A stretch of 62,870 bases of DNA from Chloroflexota bacterium (GTDB lineage Bacteria > Chloroflexota > Anaerolineae > DUEN01): assembly GCA_013152435.1 (NCBI GenBank), contig JAADGJ010000061.1:69034-131903 (forward strand). Reading direction: 5' to 3'. The notes below the pieces were generated by a model. It made no database searches, had not been told where the DNA came from, and worked only from the letters and a program-made list of their open reading frames with translations. Position numbers and translations under genes: made by a program. Shown here one piece after another: positions 33,011 to 42,633 of the stretch (its first letter is position 1; every line of letters starts with the position of its first letter).

Positions 33011-35890
33011 CTACGGCAATCTGCGCGCTTCCAGGTCGTCGTACGTCGCCGTCGCTCGGAACAGCATCACCCCAAACCGGCCGTTTCCGTATGTGCTATC
33101 CACCGCCGTCAGTCGCTTCACCCCATCCAGGTAAGCCTCGATCTTGTTACCCCGCACGACGACCTTAACCCGATAGGGATGGTTCCGCTGCACGGACATG
33201 GAGTAGCTGGCCAGGACCTGATACGGCGGACGCTTGCTGATCTTGAACACACCGTCCACGGCATCCAGGATCACATCATAGGAGGACGTGCCATCCGCGG
33301 AGGATCGGAAGGTCAGCCCAACGGCATTGCCGCTGACCAGGTTCACGGTGCCCTCGTAGATAAAGTTGGTCCCCCCCTCCGAGCGCATATTCCAGGCGTT
33401 GCCCGCCCCGTACTGCCCGCGCATCCGTCCCCCCGAGACCGTCCACGTTCCATGGTTCGATTTCCACCCGATCAACGCGCCGCCGCTGAAGTCGTCAGAG
33501 AAGATGAGCGGAAGCGGGTAGTTCTTCAAAATCAATGGGAAGTAGAGCCGATAGCCACCGCCGACGCGAGTGGGCGTCGGTGTGGGGATGGTCGTGGGCG
33601 TCGGCGTCACCTCGGGCGTCAGCACGATGCGCACCGACTCGTGGTCGACATCATAGGCGTGAAGCCCCTGCTGATCGGTCGCCAAGGCCTCCAGAGTGTT
33701 GATGGTGGGATCGCAGCCCGCGCCGGCTTTGGCCTGGAATTCCACCCCAGGCCAAACCTGCAGCCATCCCCCGGGCGGCATCGATGGCCAGAGGGCGGTG
33801 TAATTGCTCCAATCCAGTCGCCCGTCGTCGGTGGGATCATCCGGATGGAAGGGCGATCCCGGCGGCCACCCGGTGGACACAAAGCTCAGGCAGGAAGTGT
33901 CATAGGTATCGATCAGGGACACGGTAGTGAAGGTCGTTGTGCCTGTGTTGGCAAGCACGAAGCTGAACCGGACCGTATCGCCCGGATACGCTACACCGCT
34001 GGTCGGCTGATAGAGGACCTTCTCGATGTCGACGGCCGGCCCCGGCTCCGTCAGGATCCCCACCCGGGCGCAGTGCTGAGATGTCCCATGCTCCGGGCTC
34101 TCCGCATAGCGATACCAGGCCCGGATGCAGTTCAGCGTCGGCTGACCGGGCGAGGTAGGCGCCTTCGCGTGGAAGCTGACGATGAACGTCTCCGTCTGGC
34201 CGGGCATCAGCGGATGGCCGAAGCCCTTGGGCGGTGACGACGTCAGATCCGACCAGTCCAGAACGCCGTCATCGGCCGGATCGTCGGGATCGTAATCGGC
34301 GCCTGTGAAGGAGAGGTAGGCCGTGTCATAAGTATCCCGCAGTCGCAGGCTGGTGATCGGCTCCGTGCCGACATTGGTCAAGCGAATCTCGAAGCGCACA
34401 GTATCGCTGACCACCGCCGTTCCGCTGACCGGCTGGATCAACCTCTTGGAGATCTGCAGATCCACATCCGGGTCCTGGACGCGCACGTAGTCGCACGCAT
34501 TGTCTTTCACCTGCGTCTTTCCCGCCTCCCCGGCGACGAGGACACAATTGTCGCCGACGCCGGGCTGCTTCGCCCGCAGGCGCACGGTGACCGTGAAACT
34601 GTCACCTGGTGCGAGGGCGTGCCCAAAACCGATAGGGGGCGGAGCGGTGAGGTCGGCCCAGTGTAAGATGCCCTGGCCAGGAAGCGCGGCCAGGTGCGTT
34701 GGATGAGGAGTGGCCGATACATAGCTCAGAAAATGGTCATCAAACGTGTCCGTCAGGGTCACCGGGGACAGGGGAGCATTCCCGATGTTCTTGATCTCGA
34801 TCTCGAAGGTCACGAGATCCCCGGTCTGCGCCACGCGATTCGACGGGCTCACAATCTGCTTGCGCACGGCGATCGCCGGCCTGTCGCAAGGCCCCACCAA
34901 GGTGTTCAGGAAGGTTATGTTGTTCGTCAGATCGGGATCTGGGGTCTTGGAGCTTGCCAAAGCCTCATTGCGGATGAATCCGCAGGCATCCTGATCAACC
35001 TGGACGTAGAGATCAATGAGATAGGCGCTGTTCGGCGATATCCAGGTAGGGATATCGCAACGTACCACGTCATGGGGGGGACGACTGGCGATCTGAGTGC
35101 AGATGAGCGGGGGATCGGAGCCTGTAAACTGCACCTCAGATGGCAGGGTGTCGGTGACGACGGGATGATCGATGCTCTCGGAGGAGCTCTTGTTATAGAG
35201 CTTTAGCTCATAGTAAAATTTCGCTCCCGGCGCGATCGGCTCTGATTGTGAGGATGATTTAGTCAGTTCTAGATCGGCCAGTTGAGGGGAAGAGGTGCCG
35301 ATAGGTGTCGGTGTGGGAGTGAACGTGGATACCGGCGTAGGAGTCGGCGTGGCCGTTGACGTCAGCGGGGAGGTAGATGTCGGCGTAGGGGTTGGCGTCT
35401 CGGTAGCTTCACGACGATCCCAGAACTTATTGCCTGTAAGCGTCAGTCCATCGAGTGGTTGGGTATACTGGATCCAGTTGGCATCGATCACGCTGCCGCC
35501 GACCGTGCTCGCCCCCATGGAAGTATACCCTGGTGGATCGGTTTCCACGATGTTGTAGTACTCACACGTCTCACGCACTTCCAGCCCATACCATCCCGTA
35601 GCGCTGGTAACCGTACTCCGCAGGAAAGTGCCCTTCTCCCACGCATTGTTCGAGCAGTACAGGCTCACCGTTACACCCTGAATCGGCGAGCTGAGAGGCG
35701 GCTCCTCGCCCACATTCCCGTCATAGACTCGACCCTCCAGAACGTATTGAGCGGGAGCCACCGGATCCGAACTTGCCGCGGCAGGACTCCTGCCCAAAGC
35801 GAGCCACCCCGTAGCACCCACCAACACGACTCCGAACAGCAACATCAGGAAGCTCAACCGCCTCCGGATGGAACAACATTCTCCCCACAT
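33011..35890 (-). CDS. Secreted SdrB-DUF11-LamG-like surface protein
   Basis: 959 residues. Signal/anchor helix 11-33, SdrB-type module 49-160 (GRVYDGNVGEEPP ... GNKFWDRR), Thr-Pro linker 162-200, four DUF11 repeats (about 204-760; for example DLELTKSSS, AIAVRKQIV, DLQISKRLI, DIEKVLYQP), a second linker, the motif YRLYFPLILKN, and a C-terminal concanavalin/LamG-like or DUF1080-like domain of about 165 residues (SDDFSGGALIGWKSNHGTW). Likely a wall or surface glycan-associated protein. ATG 35890 is chosen because GGAGG lies 8 nt upstream and places the signal at the N-terminus. The SdrB module is a close match to those of the 38.5 and 42.6 kb genes. Confidence 0.88.
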   Translation of the reverse strand: MWGECCSIRRRLSFLMLLFGVVLVGATGWLALGRSPAAASSDPVAPAQYVLEGRVYDGNVGEEPPLSSPIQGVTVSLYCSNNAWEKGTFLRSTVTSATGWYGLEVRETCEYYNIVETDPPGYTSMGASTVGGSVIDANWIQYTQPLDGLTLTGNKFWDRREATETPTPTPTSTSPLTSTATPTPTPVSTFTPTPTPIGTSSPQLADLELTKSSSQSEPIAPGAKFYYELKLYNKSSSESIDHPVVTDTLPSEVQFTGSDPPLICTQIASRPPHDVVRCDIPTWISPNSAYLIDLYVQVDQDACGFIRNEALASSKTPDPDLTNNITFLNTLVGPCDRPAIAVRKQIVSPSNRVAQTGDLVTFEIEIKNIGNAPLSPVTLTDTFDDHFLSYVSATPHPTHLAALPGQGILHWADLTAPPPIGFGHALAPGDSFTVTVRLRAKQPGVGDNCVLVAGEAGKTQVKDNACDYVRVQDPDVDLQISKRLIQPVSGTAVVSDTVRFEIRLTNVGTEPITSLRLRDTYDTAYLSFTGADYDPDDPADDGVLDWSDLTSSPPKGFGHPLMPGQTETFIVSFHAKAPTSPGQPTLNCIRAWYRYAESPEHGTSQHCARVGILTEPGPAVDIEKVLYQPTSGVAYPGDTVRFSFVLANTGTTTFTTVSLIDTYDTSCLSFVSTGWPPGSPFHPDDPTDDGRLDWSNYTALWPSMPPGGWLQVWPGVEFQAKAGAGCDPTINTLEALATDQQGLHAYDVDHESVRIVLTPEVTPTPTTIPTPTPTRVGGGYRLYFPLILKNYPLPLIFSDDFSGGALIGWKSNHGTWTVSGGRMRGQYGAGNAWNMRSEGGTNFIYEGTVNLVSGNAVGLTFRSSADGTSSYDVILDAVDGVFKISKRPPYQVLASYSMSVQRNHPYRVKVVVRGNKIEAYLDGVKRLTAVDSTYGNGRFGVMLFRATATYDDLEARRLP

Positions 35891-36003
35891 AGCTTCCACC
35901 TCCGTAGCACGAGTCCAGATGGAATTCGATGGCTGGCCCCAGGGTCTCCCCACGCGAAAACATACCACAAGGGTGGCTACAGAATGTCTACAGGATGCCC
36001 GGC

Positions 36004-36153
36004 GAGCTCAGAATCTGCCTTTCTCGGCCCTTCCCGAAGAACTCAGGCCGAGGCCAGGCAGGTCGAGGGCAAAAGAAGGGCTTTTTTCCGGAGGGGCTCC
36101 GCCCCTCCGAGCCTCCCCACAGCAGAAGCAACGACATTCTTCAGACACACTCT
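36004..36153 (+). mobile_element. MITE-like repeat copy E
   Basis: Nearly identical to copy C over the hairpin pair (CTCGGCCCTTCC..CTCAGGCCGAGGCC; CCGGAGGGGCTCCGCCCCTCCG) and the tail CAGCAGAAGCAAC, ending in TTCAGACACACTCT (36140-36153). It lies between the DUF11 protein start and the GH123-like gene's stop. Confidence 0.65.
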
Positions 36154-36183
36154 CAGTCCGGCAGTGCAGGATGGTGGTCTCCC

Positions 36184-38301
36184 TCACCCCCCCTCGATGA
36201 TGTCCGCCAGCTCCGCCCGCGCCGCCTCCCACACATCCGGATCGATGGGCCAACTGATATCCGTGCGAACCCATGTGGGATCGCTTGGGTCCGATACCCC
36301 ATACTCCCATAGCACCTTGGGGATCATGCGATCCACGATCTGGCGCGTGCGGACGGGATCCACCTGAGCTGCCAGGGTGAGATAGTCCACGTCTTGGATG
36401 CCGCGGCGCCACAGCTTCAAACGCAAAGAGGCAAAGGGCCCAAAGACGCCATAGCTTTCGGCGGGGAAGCGGGTGTCGGTCCCCGGGTAGAACAGCACCC
36501 CATCGCCGTTGGTATAGTTCCAACCCGCTCTCCCGAGCGAGGAATCATCCCGATCGTAGCAGCCAAAGGTCTGCGCCTGTCGGAAGACGTTGGTCTGGCT
36601 GCGAGGATCACGAGAGCCGTAGCACTGAAAGTTGACGTAGTAGGTGGACTCCCAGTAGAACCAGCGATCGATCCCCTTCTTGTAGTGGCCCCAGGCCAGC
36701 TCGCGCAGCGCCACCCCTTCGTCCTCCGTGGCGAAGGAGCCGGAGGCTGGCCGGCTGCCGTTGTACATGAAAAACCGTTTGCCGGGGGTGGCGCGCAGCG
36801 TCGCCAGGGCCTTGTCCCACTCCGAGGTGATGCCGAAGTCCGCCCCGCTGGCCGGGATATCCAGGCTGGGCACATGGGCTATCGCGTCGGGCAGGGGCAG
36901 GGTGGCCAGCGACATGAGCCGCCGACCGGGGCCGGGGTTCTCATCCATCCACCGGGCCCACCGCTCGGTCTGGGCGTAGTCATCCGATTCGTCAATGAGA
37001 TAGAGGAAGACATCGGTAGGCGTGGCGAACGCCTGCTCCTCGAACCAGACGACCCACGGATCGGTGTTCGCCCACATATCCTCTCGGGTGCCATCCCGCC
37101 ACGCCCATCCCCCGTAGGTGCCGATGGAGTAGACGCCGTTTCCCACCCCGACGCCGGGTCCGTCATATCCCCGGGCGGGCGTGAACAGATCGCCGCTCAG
37201 CCGGTCCGTCCACGCGTCCCCCATCCGGGCGATCTCCGTGTCCCCGCCGTCGATGAGGGAGATCTTGTGACGATGGGCGAGCAGGAAATGTCGATCGGCC
37301 AACCGAAGGGATCGCGTGTAGACCTCCGTGCCAGGATCAGGATAGGCCACCCCCAGGTAACGATCGTTGATGTTCTCGAAGCTGTAGAAGACCATCGTGC
37401 GGGCGGAGGGGAGATCGGGCAGGGTGAAGTCTCGCACGCGCAGACGCACAGGGACACGCCAGGTGGCAACGCCTCCCTCGGCGATGGTGAGCGTGCCGGT
37501 GTACACCCCGGCGGGGGCCGTCTTGGGGATATAGATGTCCCCCCAGATGGCCTGGTTGGTGCCCACCGGGATGGTGAAGGGAGTGTGAAGCTCCAGGGGC
37601 ACGGCGATCTCGGGATAGAACTGATCGTGGCAGGGCCGGTCCTGCCAGGTGCCGGTGCCGATGCCATTCTCATCATAGGGGCGACGACATCGCTTCGGGA
37701 TGTGGCGCTCATCGTAGTCATCATAGGCCAGATCCACGCTCAGGCCCCTAATCTGAAGATAGCGCACGTAGAACAGCTCGATGTTGCGCCCCACATAGTT
37801 GAACAGATCCTCCCGGATGGCCGATCGGGTGGCGATGCGGGCGCCGCCGGGCCCGTCCAACGAGGTCAGGGCCACGGTGACGTCTCTGGCCTCGGCGGTA
37901 GGGGCCTCCAGGATCAGGTTGAACGACACCACCTCGTTGCGAGCGCCGAAGAGGGAGATGGTGCGGCCGTCCCACACGGAGTTGCGCACCGAATCGGGGT
38001 CGTTCGTGGCGCGCAGCTCACCACGCCAGACTTTGTCACCGCCCTCGTTGGCCCAGACGTGGGCGATGTGTCCGGGTGCAACGGGCGTCAAGGCGGGGGT
38101 AGGTGTGGGGCCCGGGGCGGATCCATCGCCTCGCAAGATCCAGGGCAGGTAACGGTGCGTGCCCGTTCCCTGCCCCCCATGGGCGATCACGCCGGGAAGG
38201 CTCCCCCCGACATCGCCTGCCGACCGGGCCATGGCGAGAACGCCAAACGACAGGACCCACACGACGATGAAAGCCCCAATAACGCCGCCCCATCCCCTCA
38301 C
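36184..38301 (-). CDS. Secreted GH123/DUF4091-type protein
   Basis: 705 residues. Membrane/signal helix 7-25, then [10 protein letters not shown], a short Thr-Pro linker, a beta-sandwich part (about 80-290), and a barrel-like DUF4091 catalytic region. Asp437-Glu438 in YLIDESDD is placed like the Asp-Glu pair that GH123 N-acetylgalactosaminidases use for substrate-assisted hydrolysis. [12 protein letters not shown] (about 640-651) is a well-conserved DUF4091 ending. It may act on N-acetylhexosamine glycans outside the cell. Next to giant secreted proteins on the same strand; no close operon partner (240 nt upstream gap). Confidence 0.82.
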   Translation of the reverse strand: MRGWGGVIGAFIVVWVLSFGVLAMARSAGDVGGSLPGVIAHGGQGTGTHRYLPWILRGDGSAPGPTPTPALTPVAPGHIAHVWANEGGDKVWRGELRATNDPDSVRNSVWDGRTISLFGARNEVVSFNLILEAPTAEARDVTVALTSLDGPGGARIATRSAIREDLFNYVGRNIELFYVRYLQIRGLSVDLAYDDYDERHIPKRCRRPYDENGIGTGTWQDRPCHDQFYPEIAVPLELHTPFTIPVGTNQAIWGDIYIPKTAPAGVYTGTLTIAEGGVATWRVPVRLRVRDFTLPDLPSARTMVFYSFENINDRYLGVAYPDPGTEVYTRSLRLADRHFLLAHRHKISLIDGGDTEIARMGDAWTDRLSGDLFTPARGYDGPGVGVGNGVYSIGTYGGWAWRDGTREDMWANTDPWVVWFEEQAFATPTDVFLYLIDESDDYAQTERWARWMDENPGPGRRLMSLATLPLPDAIAHVPSLDIPASGADFGITSEWDKALATLRATPGKRFFMYNGSRPASGSFATEDEGVALRELAWGHYKKGIDRWFYWESTYYVNFQCYGSRDPRSQTNVFRQAQTFGCYDRDDSSLGRAGWNYTNGDGVLFYPGTDTRFPAESYGVFGPFASLRLKLWRRGIQDVDYLTLAAQVDPVRTRQIVDRMIPKVLWEYGVSDPSDPTWVRTDISWPIDPDVWEAARAELADIIEGG

Positions 38302-38500
38302 TCCAACCTCCGGAAACCTTCAGGGATGCACCACACCTAATGCACTACACGAAAAGAGGGGACCTTCCCCGGCCGCCTACTCCAAACACGCCCGGTACAT
38401 GATGGAAAGCCCAAGCGACAGGGCAGATTTTCATATCCGCCCCCTCGAGTCGGGCGGCTATGGCAAGCCGCTTCCTTGTGATATCCATTGCCTGGGCGGA

Positions 38501-38526
38501 TAGAGGCGGCTCATGAATCGCCTCTA
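38501..38526 (-). terminator. Stem-loop after the metzincin protein gene
   Basis: TAGAGGCG / CGCCTCTA with a 10-nt loop, 15 nt past the stop at 38541. The minus strand continues with TCCGCC, no U-run. Confidence 0.6.
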
Positions 38527-38540
38527 CCCGCTTCGCAACG

Positions 38541-41500
38541 CTAACGTCGGAGGAACACCGGCATGTAGGTCGGATACCGCACGGAGACCCGCACGCTGGC
38601 GGTGGCCCGCATGCCGTCCTGATCGACGGCGGTCAGCGTGATGCGGTGCTCGCCCGCCGAGAGCGTAGCCATCACCTCCCCGCCGGTGCCCAGGGCGCCA
38701 TCCCGATCCGATGCCCAGCTCAACGAGGCATCGGTCAGGGGCCCGTCCTCCGGGTCGTACGCGTAGCCCTCAAACATCACCGGCTGCCCCGGGCGCAGGA
38801 AGCCGCCCTCGGATGGCCAGCTGATCTCCACCTGTGGCGGCTTGCGCGCCACGCTGAACGTCCCATCCGAGACATCCTGCGCCGTCAGCAGCCCATCGCT
38901 GGCCACCACGCGCACCATCGCCTGAGCGCTCCCGGCCAACAGCGCCGAATCGAATCTGAAGCGGGTCCCCTCCAGGTCGGTGGCCAGGGTCGTCCAGGTC
39001 TCGCCGCCATCCGCACTGACCTGCACCAGGAAGCGTAACGGATCCCCGTCCTCGTCGCCAGCCTCCCAGACGATCTCTCGCGTGCCGCCCTCCCAGGTCT
39101 CGCCGCCGTTGGGCGAGAGGACGCGCACGTACGGCGGATGCGCGCTTACCTCTCGGGAAGCCAGCACACGATCCTCACACCGCACCTCGACCCGCGCCAG
39201 ATCCGGGTGATCGGGCACCAGCTCGTAGATGGTCTGGTACTCATCCTCGCCCTCGACCGGATCGGTGTCCGCCCTTGGGGTGAAGGGGTACTCGGCCAGC
39301 AGCCGGTTCCCGGCGTCCCACAGCACGATCGCGCAGGAACCTCCCGTCGGCTGCTCGGGGGCGGGCAAGGTCATCCGATAGAGGGGATCCAGCTCCGCCT
39401 GTCCGGTCGTCTTGTTGATCACCCCGCTGACCAGCAGGACCTCCTGCGGCGCGGCCGCCCGGGCCGGGAGCAGCGGGAACTGAGCGATGCGAGCCCGCAA
39501 TCCATTGTAGGTGAAGGTCGAGATCCACTGCGGATCACAGTAAGTCATGACGTCATAGTACGTGTTATAAGGGTAAACCTGCAAGCTCTGAATGTCCATC
39601 CCATATTCGCCGATCATGCCGTGCGCATAGGGATACGGTTTCCCTCCCTTAGCGTCGCAGAACTCGGCGTGATAGCGATTCAGGCAATGCCCCAACTCAT
39701 GCCCGGCCAGCGCCCCCGTCCACTCATCCCCACGAACGCTATTGATCCAGACATTGGCTGGAAACACGACCCCTGCCGCCTCGCTGCTAGGAATGCCATT
39801 CGCCTTACCAACGACATGGGTGCCTTTACAGCTATACTCGTAGTGATAAGGCACCATCCCATAGTACAGCGTGTTGGCTCCCAGCGTGGTCGTAGAAGTA
39901 GTTCGCAGCTTTGCGATCTGATTGTCCAGCTTCGCCCAGCCGCCGCTACCGCACAAGTCAGCAGGTTTCACAGGAAGCGTCAGCGTAACCGGATGTCGCG
40001 CGGTGACCACGTTGGGGACCGGATACGCCCGCCGCAGCCAGCTGCGGATGTTATTCATGGCGTTTGCGTCCGGCATGCGCACGGTCTTCCCCAGCTTGTA
40101 CGTGACGGGCACGAAGACCACGCGCAGCGGCGGCATCTGCAGGAAATTCACGATCCGGGTCTCCTGCAGCTCGCCAATGGCCGAGAAGGATACACCCGGG
40201 GGTGGGAATATACGTATGAGCATCCCGCCCGATCCCGTAGCATACTTCGCGGGGATCACGAAGTTCAGGGAATGGCTGAACACCCTCCGCTGAGGGTTGG
40301 AGCGGACCGTCACGGTGCTCAGGGGGTAGAAGATGCTCCCTCCCGCCCCGTAGGGATAGCGTATCTCGCCGCCCACGTTCGGGATATCCCCCTTGCCATC
40401 GGCCACCCGCAGGTGGACGCGCACGACGGCCGTCTTGCCGGCGATGAGGGGAACCCCAAACCCATTGGCCCACTGGATGGCCTGGGTGATCTCCACGCCG
40501 GTGACCTGCACATGTCGGCTGATGGGGGGCGTCGTGGGCGTCGGGGTCGGTGTGGGCGTCGGCGTGGGCGTCGGTGTGGGCGTCTGGAAGGAGCTGCTCG
40601 TCACCACACGGACCACCAGGAGCGGGGCATGCCCTCCCTCCCGGCTGGAGAAGCCTCGGCCCCACGCGCTCCCCTCCTCCGGGCCGACCACCGCCACACC
40701 GTAGTTCGGCACGCTGCCATCGATCCACCCTTGCACCAACGTCGTGATATCCCAGCTCTTGTACCCGGTGGACTTGTCCACATAATGGGTGGCGGCGGGG
40801 ACGGAGTGATAACTCGGTTGGTTGCTCCACGTGATGTTCGGGTACCAGGGCGGCGCCTCCCGCCACGAGCTCCGCACTCGATGCACCGAGATACACACCT
40901 TCTCCCGGCCTCCTGACTGCTCCAGATACAGGTTCAGCGAGGCCTGGGTCACCACGGCGTCCTTGGGGATATAGGAGAGATCGAAGCGGATGAACGTCCG
41001 GCTGCGAGAGGGATCAGGACCGCTGCTAAATCCCGTGAGCAAGACCGGCGCCTTACCGAAGTTGCCCGTCGGTGCCTGCGCGCTCACGTAGGCGTCGGCG
41101 CTCGCGTCGCGGATGAGCTGCTCCCCGAGCACGGGACGGGCGAAGATGTCGTTCCCTGCCAACTCGCCGGGCGGTGGCTGCTCGAACTGCAGCCAGCCCT
41201 GATTCGTCGCATATCCCCCGCTATCCGACTGGGCGCCGATGACGTGGATATCGTCGCCGCGCACGATCAGGTTGTAGTAGGGCGCATCCTCCTCCGCCGG
41301 GGTGGTGTACGGGATAGTGAACCGACCCAAATCGTCGGTCTCGACCTCGGCCACCAGGATCCCTTCCTCGCACGAGATGTTCGCCTTGAAGAGGCCCACA
41401 GGGACCCGAGGCCAGGGCCGATTTCTCTCGCCGGGCTCGCTGCGATACACGTATCCGACGAAGACCCGCTCGACCGTGTCCTTCAGCTCCACGACGAAGT

Positions 41501-42536
41501 CGTTGTCCGCATAGTCCCCCGGCGGGGGATCCTGAAACCGAATCCATCCCTGATCCGTAGACTGGCCGCCGCTGCCGGAGACCGCCTCCAACACCCGGTA
41601 GCGTGGATCCGCGATCACGATGTGCCAGTACTCGTAGTCCTGCAAGGCGACGGTCCCGCCGCCACCATCGGAGGTCAAGCTGTACGTCCCGTCCTCTCCC
41701 GATCGGGCGCTGGTCAGCAACGTCCCCATCTCCTCCGGGTTAGCGGAGCCATACAATGCCACCAACACGCCCTCGGCCGGTATGGGCTCCGGAAACGACG
41801 GGTCGGTTAGGGTGTTCACGCGGCCCATGAACCGCCATGGAAGCGTCGAGGCGGTCGCGCTCGGCGTGGGGGTAGGCGTATCCGTCGGCAGCGTCGTCCC
41901 GGTGGGTGTGGGGGTGGGCGTGGGAGTTGGGGCGCCGGTCGGCGTGGAGGTGGGAGTGGGGGTAGCCGTCGGGACGGGGGTGGGCGTGGGCGTCCAGGTC
42001 GGGCTCGGCGTCGCCGTCGGCGTATCCGTCGCCGGAGCCAGATCCCAGAACTTGTTGCCCGTCAGCGTCTTGCCATCCAGGGGGAGGTCATATCGGATCC
42101 AGTTCGCGTCTACGACATCTCCGCCGACGCTGGTGGCCCCATTGGAGGTGTAGCCCGGCGGATCCGTCTCAACGATATGGTAGTACTCGCACACGTCGCC
42201 ATCGTACACATCCAGCCTGTATTGCCCCGTGGAGTCAGTGACGGCATCCCGCAGCTTGGTGCCCCACACCATAGCGTCGTTGGAACAGTACAGGCTGACG
42301 GTCACCCCCTCGATGGGGGTGCTGTTTGGGGGCTCCACCCCGGTCTCGCCCTCGTACACCCGGCCGTAGAACGTATAGGCCTGGTCGGGCACGGCGGGGG
42401 CGTGTTGGAATCGGGAAGCTGCCGGGCTTTCCGTGCGCTCCAGCGCCTGCACCCAGTAGGGCAGGAGCACGAAGAGCCCCAACAGCAGGATCACCAAAAG
42501 CCAACCAACCCGGCGGTGCTTTCCGAGACGGCCCAT
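38541..42536 (-). CDS. Secreted SdrB-DNRLRE-metzincin-type protease
   Basis: 1331 residues. Signal/anchor helix about 11-31; SdrB module 54-165; Thr-Pro linker; two more degenerate SdrB-like modules (about 245-470); DNRLRE-type domain (about 472-640, DASADAYVS...RTFIRFDLS); second linker (about 649-671); a protease domain with HELGHCLNRYH (His946, Glu947, His950, His956) and the later Met-turn DVMTYC; Ig-like C-terminal domains and the end YMPVFLRR. HExxHxxxxxH with a Met-turn indicates a metzincin, but the usual Gly is Asn953. ATG 42536 is chosen because AAGGAGG is 8 nt before it. Neighbours carry the same N-terminal module. Confidence 0.88.
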   Translation of the reverse strand: MGRLGKHRRVGWLLVILLLGLFVLLPYWVQALERTESPAASRFQHAPAVPDQAYTFYGRVYEGETGVEPPNSTPIEGVTVSLYCSNDAMVWGTKLRDAVTDSTGQYRLDVYDGDVCEYYHIVETDPPGYTSNGATSVGGDVVDANWIRYDLPLDGKTLTGNKFWDLAPATDTPTATPSPTWTPTPTPVPTATPTPTSTPTGAPTPTPTPTPTGTTLPTDTPTPTPSATASTLPWRFMGRVNTLTDPSFPEPIPAEGVLVALYGSANPEEMGTLLTSARSGEDGTYSLTSDGGGGTVALQDYEYWHIVIADPRYRVLEAVSGSGGQSTDQGWIRFQDPPPGDYADNDFVVELKDTVERVFVGYVYRSEPGERNRPWPRVPVGLFKANISCEEGILVAEVETDDLGRFTIPYTTPAEEDAPYYNLIVRGDDIHVIGAQSDSGGYATNQGWLQFEQPPPGELAGNDIFARPVLGEQLIRDASADAYVSAQAPTGNFGKAPVLLTGFSSGPDPSRSRTFIRFDLSYIPKDAVVTQASLNLYLEQSGGREKVCISVHRVRSSWREAPPWYPNITWSNQPSYHSVPAATHYVDKSTGYKSWDITTLVQGWIDGSVPNYGVAVVGPEEGSAWGRGFSSREGGHAPLLVVRVVTSSSFQTPTPTPTPTPTPTPTPTTPPISRHVQVTGVEITQAIQWANGFGVPLIAGKTAVVRVHLRVADGKGDIPNVGGEIRYPYGAGGSIFYPLSTVTVRSNPQRRVFSHSLNFVIPAKYATGSGGMLIRIFPPPGVSFSAIGELQETRIVNFLQMPPLRVVFVPVTYKLGKTVRMPDANAMNNIRSWLRRAYPVPNVVTARHPVTLTLPVKPADLCGSGGWAKLDNQIAKLRTTSTTTLGANTLYYGMVPYHYEYSCKGTHVVGKANGIPSSEAAGVVFPANVWINSVRGDEWTGALAGHELGHCLNRYHAEFCDAKGGKPYPYAHGMIGEYGMDIQSLQVYPYNTYYDVMTYCDPQWISTFTYNGLRARIAQFPLLPARAAAPQEVLLVSGVINKTTGQAELDPLYRMTLPAPEQPTGGSCAIVLWDAGNRLLAEYPFTPRADTDPVEGEDEYQTIYELVPDHPDLARVEVRCEDRVLASREVSAHPPYVRVLSPNGGETWEGGTREIVWEAGDEDGDPLRFLVQVSADGGETWTTLATDLEGTRFRFDSALLAGSAQAMVRVVASDGLLTAQDVSDGTFSVARKPPQVEISWPSEGGFLRPGQPVMFEGYAYDPEDGPLTDASLSWASDRDGALGTGGEVMATLSAGEHRITLTAVDQDGMRATASVRVSVRYPTYMPVFLRR
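40525..40590 (-). repeat. Thr-Pro coding microsatellite in the metzincin gene
   Basis: Hexamer-based tandem repeat (GGCGTC / GGTGTG units on the plus strand) coding for about 20 alternating Thr-Pro residues between the DNRLRE and protease parts. Purity suggests it can change length by slippage. Confidence 0.75.
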
Positions 42537-42633
42537 GAGCATTTCCTCCTTCGGCTCCCCCGCCAGACATGCACGCGACGGCGATACGGCGCGTACGCCG
42601 CCGCAGATCACGCCCCGTGGAGGACAAGCCACA

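Noticed and set aside
39138-40916. 592-codon plus-strand frame, and similar ones at 36394, 19747 and 46198
   Set aside because: All lie opposite giant secreted-protein genes and lack domain patterns; their length follows from GC content.
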